In this document: in pieces, positions 43,750 through 56,020 of the stretch | Numbering within the stretch: the first letter of the stretch is position 1 | How the letters are laid out: the number at the start of each line of letters is the position of its first letter | Source of the DNA: Hordeum vulgare subsp. vulgare | Lineage: Eukaryota > Streptophyta > Magnoliopsida > Poales > Poaceae | DNA length: 64,000 bases | Reading direction: 5' to 3' | Assembly: GCF_904849725.1 (NCBI RefSeq) | Contig: NC_058520.1 | Location: 324,085,186 to 324,149,185 of the forward strand | The notes under the pieces: model-generated | The model's database searches: none | Told to the model about the DNA's origin: nothing | Seen by the model: only the letters and a program-made list of their open reading frames with translations | Program-made: the position numbers and the translations under genes

Positions 43750-44628
43750 TGCCACAGGCTTGGGGGTACCCAGGCCCGCATGCCTATGACCCAGGGCCAT
43801 GTGCATGCTGTGGGTTCCGGGATGCTCCCCGTTAAGGCCCAAGGGTCCGACCCATGTGAGGGGCCCTCCTTGCGAGGGGCTGATCATGGAGTTCTCCCCA
43901 AGCCATTTCCCGCAAGGTTTGCAGGAAGGAGGAGCCTCCTAATATTCCTCCCCCAAGGGGCAGACTTACCATGGGCGTCCTGTCAGGTCGCACGTTCAAC
44001 CTCCTCACATGGGTGACGTGAGTCATGCTACACGAATCCAAGGTCGGTGCGAGCGGCACGAACACAGAAGCTCTCCCTTTTGGTGCTAAGGGAGCCGAGC
44101 CAATTGTAGGTTCCCAAACCGCCCCAAAGGTTTCCCGATCAGTGCTAGAGGACCAAAGCTGGGGGCTCAGCAGGATGGAGGTCACCCCCGGGCCCACCGT
44201 CGTGTCATGGAGAAGGGATATTGCGGGCGAAGACCACCTTTGTCAGGGCGTGCCGCAGTCCTGTCCCCTTTCAAAATGGCCGTTGTGGCAACCCTTCCCG
44301 CCAAGTGTTTTTGGGGAAGAGGACAAAGGCCAGTATAAAAGAGAGTCCCGTCCTCCATAGCACAGACGGTCTCCCTATTGTTTTGTAACTAGGGCGAGAA
44401 CCCACATTTGTACTCGTCTTCCACCTCAAGCAATCAATACTAGCAAGAGTATGGTTTTACACCACAAGGTGGCCTGAACCTGGGTAAAGTGTTCACATCT
44501 TCTAGTTTGCTTCCCTTAGCTCGAGACACCGGAGAGTCGTCGTGAAGTTAAGAGGTAGAATAGGGTAGGAGGGCGAGCGCACCTCAGTGTTTGAACCTTT
44601 CTCGGTCTGCGGAGCCCCGATTCTGGCA
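43750..44628 (+). repeat. 3' LTR of Tat-2
   Basis: It begins TGCCACAGG and ends TCTGGCA. TATAAAAG lies at 44334-44341. The exact duplicate CGGGT follows it. It is uninterrupted and served as the template for joining the three pieces of the 5' LTR. Confidence 0.85.
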
Positions 44629-44633
44629 CGGGT

Positions 44634-45749
44634 GCCATTTAGAGTCCCTTTATAAATTTTGATATTCAGCTTATGCGTGGTCTAAGAACCTATAATGACC
44701 TTGGTCTGTATAATTTCAAACCTTTCATAGAACGGGATGAACCCCCAACAGTTTTCTAGTTTCACACTTTACCTTCGGATCGCAGACCAGTTCTAGCATA
44801 TTGTGTCGTTCAATTTTCGGCTTTCCCCACTCAGGAACTTAACAATACTAGCTGGAAGTATAATCATAGTGGTTCTACCTTTACCCTTTTAGCTGAACTG
44901 GCACAACATAAAGGGGCAAGCAAAGGATTAGGGCAACCCAAATTTTGACCAAAGACATAATTTAGAACCGATGCATATAACGCAAATGCAAGACTCTCCA
45001 ATTGTGAATGCCAAATAGTACTGTAATTGTTCGAAGGCTCGTCATGACGACCAAGCCCCCCGTTGATTTAGACAATATCTAGTATGTGCATGAAAACAAA
45101 CTTGTGTTGGTGTTCGAAAAACAGTTCGGGAAAAACAAGGAGTCAAAAGACATTGCTAAGCTCATAACCGCAAAGAGTGTCCCTTATTTCCAAAAATCTT
45201 TTAATCATATAATTCGAACTCAGTAGGTGTGTGTGTGTGTATGTGTGTGTATAAGAAGAAAAGTTACAAAGTATAGGTTTACATAGGGGTTGATATAGTT
45301 GGCTTGATGTTCCTTAAACGCCCTGCTGCACGTCTGCGCCTTCACTCTTCGGGAAATATTCCGTGAAATAGGAGATCTTCAATGAATAGTTCTTTAAAAA
45401 AATGGTCGTCTTGACAATCCGCCTATTTGCTTAACACAGAGATCGGTCCTTAACTGCACCTATATTTTTCCAAGGTGTATATTGGCCATGGTTCGGTTTA
45501 CCCGAGCACTAAGTCGTATATTATTAATCCCCATAGCTGCCCCATGGTACCATAAGCGCAAAATTGTGCCTTCGAGGCACATTCTATGTTGGAGGCGAGG
45601 TGCTTCTATCGGAAGTGTATCCCTATTCAGCTGGAGTGATATGTAACTCCGGCACGACGTGAGCTCGTTTGTGGTCCTTGACGGTTAGCTTTGACTTGAG
45701 AGTCATGTCCCACGTGTGTACTTCGGCTGCCAAAGCCGCAGTGTGTTCC
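44634..45749 (-). other. Tat-old spacer between protease and antisense gene
   Basis: No coding frame of quality is present. This is where polymerase would sit, and it is missing. A short GT microsatellite lies at about 45230-45252. The sequence was contiguous with 8129-8411 before Tat-2 inserted. Confidence 0.6.
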
Positions 45750-46441
45750 TTAGCCTGGAGGGATCACTCGGTGTTACCATTGACTGTATTGACACCCTTA
45801 GGTCCAGGCATCTTCAACTTGAGTTATGCATAATAGGGGACAACATTGAAGCGAGTGAGCGTCATACGACCGAGGAGTGCATGGTACCCGCTGTGGAAGG
45901 GGACAATGTCAAAGATCAAATCTGCACTGCAAAAGTTGTTGTGTGAACCAAACAGTACCTCTAGGGTTATCATGCCCAAACAGTGAGCCTCGATGCTAGG
46001 AATTATTCCTTTAAAGGTGGTTTTTCTATATTTAATTCTTGATGGATCGATCCACATTTTTCACATTGTATCCTCATAAATTAGATTAAGGTTGTTACTT
46101 CCATCCATGGGGACTCGTGTGAGATGGTACACATCAATGATGGAGTTGAATACCAAGGTCGTTGATCCCCCGTGTCGTATACTTGTAGGGTGATCCGTAC
46201 GATCATAAGTGATCGGACATTCCGAACATGGGATGTACTTTGGGGCTACTGGCTCTATGTCTTATACATCCAGATGTACCCGCTTCCTCTCCTTTTTGAT
46301 AAATGGGTGACATAGATCATGTTCACGGTTTTTTACTTCAGAAGGAAACTGCTTTTGTCCCTCGTTGTTCAGGCGACGAGGTTATTCGTTGTCTTTGCTA
46401 CACGGGCTAGTGGCCTGGTCTTCGGCCACACTCTTGCTCGC
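45750..46441 (-). pseudogene. Aspartic protease of Tat-old
   Basis: The frame 46057-45824 gives KMWIDPSRIKYRKTTFKG, ITLEVLFGSHNNFCSADL and YHALLGRMTLTRFNVVPYYA, the latter half of a Gypsy protease. It then meets TAA and continues as LKLKMPGPKGVNTVNG. Upstream in the minus direction the active-site loop survives as DGSNNLNLIY, where family members have DGGSGLN. The aspartate is kept but the loop is damaged. The upstream part joins gag at 53178 once Athila-2 is removed. Confidence 0.72.
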
Positions 46442-47978
46442 TCATACGTCTCCAACGTACATATAATTTTTGATGGTTTCATGCTATTATCTTGTCAAAC
46501 TTTGGATGTTTTGTATGCCTTTTATATCTTTTTTGGAACTAACTTATTAACTCAGTGCCAGTTCCTGTTTTTTCCATGTTTTTGACCCTTTTCAGAGGAG
46601 GATTTTAAACGGAGTCCAAACAAAATAAAACTTCCGAAAAGATTTTTTCCGCAACACAAGATGATCGGGAGACTTGAGAACCAAGGCAGAGGGTCACCAG
46701 GGACCCCACAAGCCATCATGGCGTGGCCAGGGGGGCCCGCGCCTCCCAGGCTTGTGGGCTCCCTGGGCCTCCCTGCCCTAGGTCTTTCGCCTATATATTC
46801 CCTAAAATCCAGAAAAAATCAGGAGATCCACGAAAATACTTTTCCGTCGCCGCAAGATTCTGTCTCCGCAAGATCCCATCTGGGGCACGTTATGGTGCCG
46901 TGCCGGAGGGGAGATTCGGATACGAAGGGCTTCTTCATCAACACCATGACCTCTCCAATGATGTGTGAGTAGTTCACCATAGACCTACGGGTCCATAGCT
47001 AGTACCTAGATGGCTTCTTCTCTCTCTTGGATCTTCAATACAAAGTTCTCCATGATCTTCATGGAGATCTATCCGATGTAATCTTCTTTTGTGGTGCGTT
47101 TGTCGAGATCTGATGAATTGTGGATTTATGATCAGATTATCTATGAATCTTATTTGAGTTTCTTCTGATCTCTTATATGCATGATTTCATATCCTTGTAA
47201 TTCTCTTCGAGTTGTGGGTTTTGTTTGGCCAACTTGATCTATGATTCTTGCAATGGGAGAAGTGCTTGGTTTTGGGTTCATACCGTGCGGTGACCTCACC
47301 CAGTGACAGAAGGGGTAGCGAGGCACGCATCATGTTGTTGCCATCACGGGTAAAAAGGTGGGGTTTTCATCATTGGTTTGAGTTTATCCCTCTACATCAT
47401 GTCATCTTGTTTAAGGTGTTACTCTGTTCATCATGAACTCAATACACGAGATGCATGCTAGATAGCGGTCGATGTGTGGAGTAATAGTAGTAGATGCAGA
47501 AAGTATCGGTCTACTTGTCTCGGACGTGATGCCTATATGTATGATCATTGCCTTAGATATCGTCATGACTTTGTGCGGTTCTATCAATTGCTCGACAGTA
47601 ATTTGTTCACCCACCGTAACATTTGCTATTTTGAGAGAAGCCTCTAGTGAACACTATGGCCCCCGGGTCTACTTCACACCATATTTTTAGCCTTACTCTT
47701 TTACTTCGTTGCACTTTCCGCCGTCAGATCTCACTTTGCAATCAATCTTGAAGGGATTGACAACCCCTTTATAGCGTTGGGTGCAAGCTCTTTTGTGTTT
47801 GCGCAGGTACTCTGGACATGACGCGATTCTCCTACTGGATTGATACCTTGGTTCTCAAACGGAGGGAAATACTTACTGCTCCTCTGCTGCATCACCATTT
47901 CCTCTTTGGGAAAAACCTGCGCAAGCCAAGTCTCCGTCAACGTGCCAATTGCTGGCGCTGTTGTCTGTTGCCGTAGCA
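46442..47978 (+). repeat. 5' LTR of Athila-2
   Basis: It starts TCATACGTCTCC (G to C at base 2) and ends GCCGTAGCA. A hairpin at about 46707-46760 precedes the TATA-like TATATATTCC at 46791-46800. Confidence 0.88.
46707..46760. repeat. LTR hairpin upstream of the TATA-like motif (Athila-2, 5' LTR)
   Basis: Arms are CCCACAAGCC and GGCTTGTGGG, with inner pairing near GGCG and CGCC. The 3' LTR copy is at 51895-51949. Confidence 0.7.
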
Positions 47979-47988
47979 GAAGAATTTC

Positions 47989-48006
47989 TGGCGCCGTTGC
48001 CAGGGA
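47989..48006 (+). other. Primer-binding site of Athila-2
   Basis: TGGCGCCGTTGCCAGGGA lies 10 bases after the LTR end. It is the form widely seen in plant Gypsy elements, with one difference from TGGCGCCGTTGCCGGGGA. Confidence 0.7.
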
Positions 48007-48222
48007 GGATCAAGTGAAGAACTCATCCAAGTAAGTGTCGCAAAGTCATCTCTTGCATATACTGTTTTGCCTCTCGTTTTCCTCTCCCCCACTTCTGAAA
48101 AACAAAAATTTACAATTTTTTTGCCTTTCTCGTTCGCCCTTTTCTCTCGCTTGCTTTCTGTTCGCTTGTGTGCTATGTGCCTTCAAAATGCTTGCATCTT
48201 CGCTTATTGAAAATCAATTGAT

Positions 48223-48972
48223 ATGGATCCTCATACACTTGCTAATTTCTTTAAGAGATCCAATTATGTTGATCCAATTGCTAGTGAGTTGAGTGCACTT
48301 GACTTTCTCTATGGAGTTTTGCTTGAGATGCGTGAATCTGAAAATCGTGATGAATAAATTTATGAAGTGATTCACGAGGGCTCCTTGAATGAAAAGCATG
48401 ATTGCAATGGTTTCACTATAAATCCTATTAGTGTCAATCATGCTAAAAATATGCAAAACCCTAAGCTTGGGGATGCTAGTTTTTCTATGTCCACTACATG
48501 TTGCAATGATCGTGATTGGGGTGACAATTTTTCATATGATCTTGAAAATTTGTTTAAGCCTCATGATGATTATGATATTTGCAATAATATTGAAAGTGGG
48601 ATTGGAGAAGTCATGACTTTAGTTGACGATAATCCCACTATTTTTGAAGAGCGTCAACTTTGCATGCATGTGTATTATGAAAAAAATATCCTTTGTGATA
48701 GCTATATTGTTAAATTTGATTTTGATCCCACATGTAATTGCTATGAGATAGGAAAATATTGTGGTAGAAACTTTCATGTTACCAACTTACCTCTGATTAT
48801 GTGGAGATTGCTATTGTCTCTTTCTTCTTCCTTGCATATGGTAACTATTGGTTGTCTTGACAATCTGTTTTCCTATAAAATGCCTATGCATAGGAAGTAT
48901 GTTAGACTTAGATGTGATTTTCACATGTTTCATGATGCTCTCATTGTGCTTCCATTCTTGTCTTTTGTGTGA
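48223..48972 (+). pseudogene. Small frame of unknown function in Athila-2
   Basis: An ATG at 48223 opens a frame beginning MDPHTLANFFKRSNYVDP. It meets TAA near 48355 and continues in the same frame from 48367 to a stop at 48972. The later part is rich in Asp, Asn and Cys (DDYDICNNIESGIGEV, DFDPTCNCYEIGKYC) with a hydrophobic end. It resembles no gag, protease or polymerase that I recognise. Such short frames are seen in non-autonomous Athila relatives in Triticeae, but I cannot assign a role. Confidence 0.5.
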
Positions 48973-51609
48973 GCATCATTGAATTATCAATGCCTAGCTA
49001 AGGGCGTTAAACAATAGCGCTTGATGGGAGGCAACCCAATGAATTTATCTTTTTCTTTCTGTTTTGTTGTGTCCACACCATCATATTCTGTTATGATAGT
49101 GTCTTTTGTGTTTCTTTTTGTGTTTGAGCCAAGAAAAACCTTTATGACTAGTCTTGGTGATGGTTGTTTGATCTTGCTGGAAAAAGACAGAAACTTTTCG
49201 CTCACGATATTATTTTCATTTTTATTCATAAAGATCTTTTGAGTTGATTTGTTTTGCTTCTGGTTCATATGCCTTTTTCCCAGGCATTCGTAAGTTTTCA
49301 GAGTTTTTGAGGTACAGAAGTATACGAAGCATACAGATTGCTACAGACTGGTCTGTTTTTGACATATTCTGTTTTTGTTGAGTTGGTTCCTCGTTTTGAT
49401 GAAACTATGGATAGTACCGGGGGGGGGGGGGGGGGTACTAGCCATGGAAAACTGAGAATACGGTAATCTAACACCAATATAAATCGAAATCAAGATTGCT
49501 ACAGTACCTAAAGAGGTGGTAGTTTGTTTTCTTGTGCTAATGATATCACGAGTTTCTGTTTAAGTTTTGTGTTGTGAAGTTTTCAAGTTTTGGGTGATCT
49601 TCTCATGGACAAAGGGATAAAGAGTGGAAAGAGCTCAAGCCAAATTCAAGGACAACAAAAAGCCTAAGCTAGGGGATGCCCCGGGAAGGCATCCCCTCTT
49701 TCGTCTTCAATCCATCGGTAACATTCCTTGGAGCTATATTTTTATTCACCACATGATATGTGTTTTTCTTGGAGCGTCTTGTATCATAGGAGTCTTTTCT
49801 TTTTGTTGTGTCACAATCATCCTTGCTGCACACCTTTTGAGAGAGACATGCACTCATCGTGATTTTGCTAGAATGCTCATCGTGCTTCACTTATATCTTT
49901 TTGAGCTAGATAATTTTGCTCTTTGTGCTTCACTTAGATCTTTTAGAGCACGGCGGTGCGTGACTTGGTAGTTGGCTTGTGCTATGAAAGTAGTCCCAAA
50001 GGTGATAGGTACCAATGAGGATACAAAAACTTCCATCTTCATGTGCATTGAGTAGAAAGAGAAGTTTGATTCCTCTCAATTAGTTTTGAGACGTAGATTT
50101 TGTAATATTAAGAGTTATGTTAGTAGGGTGTTGTGAATCTAGAAATACTTGTGTTGAAGTTAGTGATTCACGTAACATGCACGTATGGTGAACCGCTATG
50201 TTTGGAAGTCGGAGCATAATTGATCTATTCATTGTCATCCTTTGTGTTGTGGTCGGGATCGCGCGATGGTTAACACCTGCCAACCCTTCCCCTAGGAGTA
50301 TGCGTTTAGCACTTTGTTTCGATTACTAATAAAAACTTTCGGAACAAGTATGTGAGTTCTTCATGACTAATGTGAGTCCATGGTATAGATGCACTTTCAC
50401 TTTCCACCATTTCTAGACTCTCTAGTACCACGCAATTTTCGCCGGTGCACAAACCCACCATATGCCTTCCTCAAAACAGCCACCATACCTACCTACTATG
50501 TCATTTTCATAGCCATTACGAGATATATTGCCATGCAACTCCCGTCGTTCCGTCTCATGACTTGTGCCATCACTCTCATATTGTCATTGCATGATCGTAA
50601 GATAGCTAGCGATATGTTTCAACGTCATACGCTAAGCTAGATCGTTCCACATCCCGGTACACTGCCGGAGGCATTTCCTATAGAGTCATCATTGTTCTAA
50701 GCTTTGAGCTTTGAGTAAATAAAAGTGTAATGATCATCATTATAGAGCATTGTCCCATGTGAGGAAAAAAAGAGGCCAAAGTTGCCCACAATAAAAAAAA
50801 GAGGCCAAAGAGCCCAAATAAAAAAAAGAGAGAAAAAGAGAGAAGGGACAATGCTACTATCTTTTTCCACACGTGTGCTTCATAATAGCACCATGTTCTT
50901 CATGATTGAGAGCCTCTCATTTCGTTACCACCATATGCTAGTGGGAATCTTTATTATATAACTTGGCTTGTATATTCCAATGATGGGCTTCCTCAAATTG
51001 CCCTAGGTCTTCGTGAGCAAGCAAGTTGGATGCACACCCACTAGTTCTCCTTTTGAGCTTTCACATACTTATAGCTCTAGTGCATCCTTTGTATGGCAAT
51101 CCCTACTCATTCACATTGATATCTATTAATGGGCATCTCCATAACCCTTTGATACGCCGAGTCAATGTGACCATCTCCTCCTTTTTTATCTCACAACCAC
51201 CACCACACTCTATTCCACCTATAGTGCTATATCCATGGCTCACGCTCATGTATTGCATGGTAGTTGTAGAAGGTTTGAGAAAGTAAGAGTGCAAAAACAA
51301 TTACTTATCCAATACCGGGGTTGTGCATGATTTAAATTAGTTGTGTGGGGATGATGGAGCATAGCCAGACTATATGATTTTGTAGGGATAACTTTCTTTG
51401 GCCTTGTTATTTCGAAAGTTCATGATTACCTTGCTAGTTTGCTTGAAGTATTATTGTTTTCATGTCAATAGCAAACTATTGTTTTGAATCTTACGGATCT
51501 GAACATTCATGTCACATGAAAGAAGTTACAAAGGACAACTATGCTAGGTAGCATTCCACATCAAAAATTCAGTCTTTCTCACTTCCCTGCTCGAGGTCGA
51601 GCAAGAGTT
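48973..51609 (+). other. Non-coding interior of Athila-2
   Basis: Landmarks are a run of 17 G at 49419-49435, a stem-loop at 49674-49698 (GGGGATGCC and GGCATCCCC), a TAACACCTGCCAACCC block near 50270, and an A/G-rich stretch at 50760-50850. Several recur in the third Athila-like element near 62398, 62660, 63317 and 63936. Conservation without coding points to RNA-level or replication signals. Confidence 0.6.
49674..49698 (+). other. Conserved stem-loop in Athila-2
   Basis: Nine-base arms GGGGATGCC and GGCATCCCC enclose CCGGGAA. An equivalent with loop CCGGAA is at about 62664-62687. Confidence 0.6.
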
Positions 51610-51624
51610 AAGCTTGGGGATGCT
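51610..51624 (+). other. Purine tract before the Athila-2 3' LTR
   Basis: AAGCTTGGGGATGCT directly precedes the LTR start TGATACATC. It is weaker than the Athila-1 tract. Confidence 0.55.
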
Positions 51625-53172
51625 TGATACATCTACAGCGTATCTATAATTTTTGATGGTTTCAAGCTATTATCTTGTCAAACTTTGGATGTTTTGTATG
51701 CCTTTCATATCTTTTTTGGGACTAACTTATTAACTCAGTGCCAAGTGTCAGTTCCTGTTTCTTCCGTGTTTTTGACCCTTTTCAGAGGAGGATTTTAAAC
51801 GGAGTCCAAACAGAATAAAACTTCCAAAAAGATTTTTTCCAAAACAGAAGACGATCAGGAGACTTGAGAACCAAGGAAGAGGGTCACCAGGGACCCCACA
51901 AGCCCTCATGGCGCGCCCAGGGGGGCCCGCGCCTCCCAGGCTTGTGGGCTCCCTGGGCCTCCCTTGCCCTAGGTCTTTTGCCTATATATTCCCTAAAATC
52001 CCAGAAAAAATCAGGAGATCCACGAATATACTTTTCCGCCGCCGCAAGCTTCTCTCTCCGCAAGATGCCATCTGGGGCACGTTCTGGTGACCTTCCGGAG
52101 GGGGGATTCGGATATGGAGGGCTTCTTCATCAACACCATGACCTCTCCGATGATGCGTGAGTAGTTCACCATAGACCTATGGGTCCATAGCTAGTAGCTA
52201 GATGGCTTCTTCTCTCTCTTGTATCTTCAATACAAAGTTCTCCATGATCTTCATGGATATCTATCAGATGTAATCTTCTTTTGCGGTGTCTTTGTCGAGA
52301 TCCCATGAATTGTGGATTTATGATCAGATTATCTATGAATCTTATTTGAGTTTCTTTTGATCTCTTATATGCATGATTTCATATCCTTGTAATTCTGTTC
52401 GAGTTGTGGGTTTTGTTTGGCCACCTTGATCTATGATTCTTGCAATAGGTGAAGTGCTTGGTTTTGGGTTCATACCGTGCGGTGACCTCACCCAGTGACA
52501 GAAGGGGTAGCAAGGCACGCATCATGTTGTTGCCATCAAGGGTAAAAAGTTGGGGTTTTCATCATTGGTTTAGAGTTTATCCCTCTACATCATGTCATCT
52601 TGCTTAAGGCTTTACTCTGTTCGTCATGAACTCAATAGACTAGATGCATGCTGGATAGCGGTCGATGTGTGGAGTAATAGTAGTTGATGCAGAAAGTTCG
52701 GTCTACTTGTCTCAGACGTGATGCCTATATGTATGATCATTGCCTTATATATCGTCATGACTTTGCGCGGTTCTATCAATTGCTCGACAGTAATTTGTTC
52801 ACCCACCGTAATATTTGCTATTTTGAGAGAAGCCTCTAGTGAACACTATGGCCCCCGGGTCTACTTCACACCATATTTTCAGCCTTACTCTTTTACTTCG
52901 TTGCACTTTCTGCCTTCAGATCTCACTTTGCAATCAATCTTGAAGGGATTGACAACCCCTTTATAGCGTTGGGTGCAAGCTCTTTTGTGTTTGCGCAGGT
53001 ACTCTGGACTTGACGCGATTCTCCTACTGGATTGATACCTTGGTTCTCAAACTGAGGGAAATACTTACTGCTCCTGTGTTTCATCACCCTTTCCTCTTCA
53101 AGGGAAAAACCTTTGCAAGCCAAGTCTCCGTCAGTGTGCCAATTTCTAGCGTTGTTGTGTGTTGCCGTAGCA
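51625..53172 (+). repeat. 3' LTR of Athila-2
   Basis: It starts TGATACATCTAC and ends GCCGTAGCA. The hairpin is at 51895-51949 and the TATA-like motif TATATATTCC at 51982-51991. It is followed by CTCGC. Confidence 0.88.
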
Positions 53173-53177
53173 CTCGC

Positions 53178-55357
53178 CGCCTTGATCACCCAACAATTAC
53201 AGTTGATGTGAGTAGCAGGTTTGTTCTGAGTGTCGTGTATCTCGCACGACCTATCAAGTATTTTGTCTAGCGTGGTCAGGTTGTCCCGGTTTCCTTTGAA
53301 AGGTTAATTTCTGGCTCCGGGCCTAGAGTTGCTGAATCCGGCATTGCATGCAGTGTCATCGGCTTCAACACTGGTGTGCTGATGCTTATTCTTGTTGCAT
53401 CATGACTTTCCATTATATTCCTGGACTATCGAAATGACGGGGTTTGTGGGAGAGTTGTTTCGTTGGGCAAGCCAAGTATCCTCACACAGGCAATAATAGG
53501 TCATGAGAGAGTTGAGGGTGGCCATTGTCCTCAGCCTTTCCTGTCCAAGTGTCCCAGCTAGCCATTCGTGTCGTATGTTGTTGCAGAAGGAAGCTAGTGC
53601 CTGAGCGTGTGAACAATCTACAATTTGATTTTTCTTGGTCCAGAATCTGTTCCAGAATTTCCAAGATGACTCATCGGACCGAGGTGGTCGAACATTACTG
53701 TCGTGAGAGTTGTCTCGAAAGGCATCTTCGAGATCCTCCCAATTCCCGATGGAGTTTTCTTGGATGTTGTTCAACCAGTGCCTAGCTGGCACATTGAGCT
53801 TTAGTGGTATGCATTTGACGGCGTGGAGGCCATATCAGCAAGCCATGTGAATATGGAGGAGGAAATCTTCAATCCATACGGTCGGGTGTGTTGTCTCGTC
53901 GTACTGCTTGAAGTTTACGAGTTTAATCCCGTCGGGGAACTGATGTCGCATCACCTCATGTGTGAAGCACATTGGGTGGGCGGTGCCCCTTATCCGAGTT
54001 GTGTCATGCTGGAGTTCGAACGAGATCCTACCATGCTGCTAATCCCGAACTCCATCGTTCTGATTGGGCCAAGCTTGGTATCTGTCTTGTCACACAGGAG
54101 TGTGACTCCTAGATCCGTAAATAGATCCAGTTTGCCCTGCTCTAGACTTAATTTTCTTCCGCAAATCAAATCGGTCTCCGAGTTGAGCTGGTTCCTTTCT
54201 CATATCCCGTCCTTGAGTAGGAAGGTCTGGTTGGTCGTCTTTTGCAAATCTGGGTGGTGCGGGCTCCAAGGCATCATCTTCTATTTGTGGCAACAAGCGG
54301 CGACGCGGGTAGCTTTTAGTTTGTCCCTCTCATTCTTGTATGTATCCCTCTTCGACGGCCACAAATTTTGTCCATCTCTCAGCGATGGAGTCCTATTCGG
54401 CTTTGAGCCGCCTCTGCTTTAGCTTAATACTCCGAGAAGTGGCTACATGTCGCTGCGTGGATACTTCTTGATCCAGTGGGTCTTCGGGGACGATGAAATC
54501 CTCGTCTCCCAAGTTGTCCACCTCCTCGATCGGAGGGATATAGTTGGTGTCTTCAGAATCGCCGAGACCCTCACACTTGTGTGTATCCATGTAACCTAGT
54601 AGGTCGGGGTCGTACTCGAGGTCTGCAGGTTTTGGGGATTTGGCTGGATTTTTTGTATCCTAAGGGTTTAAGTTAGTCCGAGTTCCCGCATTACTTTCCT
54701 TGCCCTTTCGAGCTTTAGGCTTTTGTGCTGGCGATGACGCTTGATGGGTTGGTCGCCACTATTTTTGGCCGTGGTGTCATCATCACTTTTCCCCGTGACG
54801 CCCTCGTCCCTAGGGGTGTGCACTAAGTATACGTCATACAAGGAGGTGGCAGTCCATCATCCCGTTATGGGAGGACTGGGTGATCTAATAGCCATGTCCA
54901 TATCTTCGGCTTTTTTTGAGGAGAAGTCTAACAGATCAGTTATATCTTTGATAGTAGCGATGAAGTGGGCGGTGGGTGGGGAACAAAGTTCCTCGCACCT
55001 AGTCTTGGAGCCGGAAGGGTCCTCGATCGAGATCGATTCTTCTGAACCATCAGCGGTTTGGGTTTGGGTCATCGTCTCGTTTGACCATGAGTTATTTGCC
55101 GGACTAATCCTCGGAGCTCTGGCGAAGTTGAACTCTGATGCTTCAGTGTAGTGAGTGTGTTCGGGCGGGATAACCCTTGAAAGTTTAAACATTATGGTCA
55201 GATCCTGGCTCGAGGCCAGATGAGGATTAGAATCTATCCTCGACTCGAGGTTGGGAAGAATATCAGAAGTTAAGGCTTCAGAGTTTTCAATTTCTTCGAC
55301 CAAAGCTGGGACCTTGGATAGGATCAAATAACCTTGGGCGTGAGTGGCGTATTCCAA
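53178..55357 (-). pseudogene. gag of Tat-old
   Basis: The capsid-like core is the frame 53792-53400: ARHWLNNIQENSIGNWEDLEDAF, then KFWNRFWTKKNQIVDC, then AGTLGQERLRTMATLNSLM. It is followed by a zinc-knuckle-like CEIHDTQNKPATHINCNC near 53220-53280. N-terminal acidic parts are 54590-54393 (DSEDTNYIPPIEEVDN) and 55357-54857 (SKVPALVEEIENSEALTSD). Frames are broken between them. Gag assembles the particle and packages RNA. The order and motifs match the Tat lineage, and the protease continues beyond Athila-2. Confidence 0.75.
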
Positions 55358-55557
55358 ATCACCGGACTTGAATCCCTAGCCCGGGGTGAACCCATAGCTG
55401 TGGTGATGAACTGCCTTGACGCGCGTGGTGGTAGTGTTGAAAGCTGGAGATTAGTCAGAGATGAAGATATCCCAGACCTTGATGTTTTTGCTGGTGACCA
55501 AGCAAGCCATCAATCGTTTTTGCGATCCTACAACAGACCTCTCAAAGAAAGCACCAA

Positions 55558-56020
55558 TGTCGGTGTCAAAACTTGCTGATCTAGAGTAGGGGGTCCGAAC
55601 TATGGATCTTGGATCAAAGTGTAGCATGGGATGTAGGAGACAATTTTTTACCCAGGTTCGGGCCCTCTTGATGGAGGTAAAACCCTACATGTGCTCTTTT
55701 TGTTTATTGATGAAGTAGTACAGAGTACAATATTGATCTTCCTCGAGATAGACTATTGTGTTCTAAACTTTAACCGTAGTGAGCTTATGCCCCCTCATTT
55801 ATATAGATACCAGGGTGCTAGAGTTACACAAAGTCGGTTACAATAGAGAAGTGATATGATGATTACTACGTCGCCTTGGATTTTACACTAAGTCTTCAGA
55901 AGAGTCCATCTTGATTCCAATACTTCCAATGATGACCGAGCAGGCCCAGCAGTCCGGCCCATAAGAATAGTTACGCGGCGCGAGGACCCCATAGTCCCGA
56001 ACTCCCTCAACCACGACCCA
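55558..56020 (-). repeat. 5' LTR of Tat-old, right end uncertain
   Basis: The inner border on the plus strand is TGTCGGTGTCAAAAC. It is followed by a GGGGGTCCGAACT block and ACCCAGGTTCGGGCCCTCTT, which I recognise from Triticeae Gypsy LTRs. A minus-strand TATA box (TATATAAATG) lies near 55806-55797. Similarity fades near 56020; the true end may be further right. Confidence 0.6.

Larger units (their letters stand above)
8412..44628 (+). mobile_element. Tat-lineage Gypsy retrotransposon (Tat-2), with nested insertions
   Basis: Homologous LTRs lie at 8412-9113 + 22192-22278 + 24069-24173 (5') and 43750-44628 (3'). They are flanked by an exact 5-bp duplication, CGGGT at 8407-8411 and 44629-44633. 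The interior holds gag and protease on the plus strand, a long spacer, and a minus-strand antisense gene, but no polymerase. Two CACTA elements and a LINE account for over 27 kb of the span. The two LTRs differ at many positions by eye, so this insertion is not recent. Confidence 0.88.
46442..53172 (+). mobile_element. Non-autonomous Athila-type element (Athila-2), complete
   Basis: The LTRs are 46442-47978 and 51625-53172, with an exact 5-bp duplication CTCGC at 46437-46441 and 53173-53177. A primer-binding site and a weak purine tract are in place. The 3.6-kb interior has no gag, protease or polymerase, only one small broken frame. It must depend on proteins from another element. The LTRs are clearly similar with scattered differences and one 7-base indel near 51741. 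Confidence 0.9.
6060..56020 (-). mobile_element. Oldest layer: minus-strand Tat-lineage Gypsy element (Tat-old), in three pieces
   Basis: The pieces are 6060-8411, 44634-46441 and 53173-about 56020; everything between was inserted later. Read on the minus strand they give 5' LTR, gag, protease, spacer and, in opposite sense, the C-terminal half of the antisense gene. That is the order expected for Tat-lineage elements. The split is supported by 5-bp duplications at both inserted elements (CGGGT for Tat-2, CTCGC for Athila-2) and by gag-protease continuity across Athila-2. Reverse transcriptase, RNase H and integrase are not found in any piece. The 3' LTR and the N-terminal half of the antisense gene would lie left of 6060 and are not seen. 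Confidence 0.8.
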
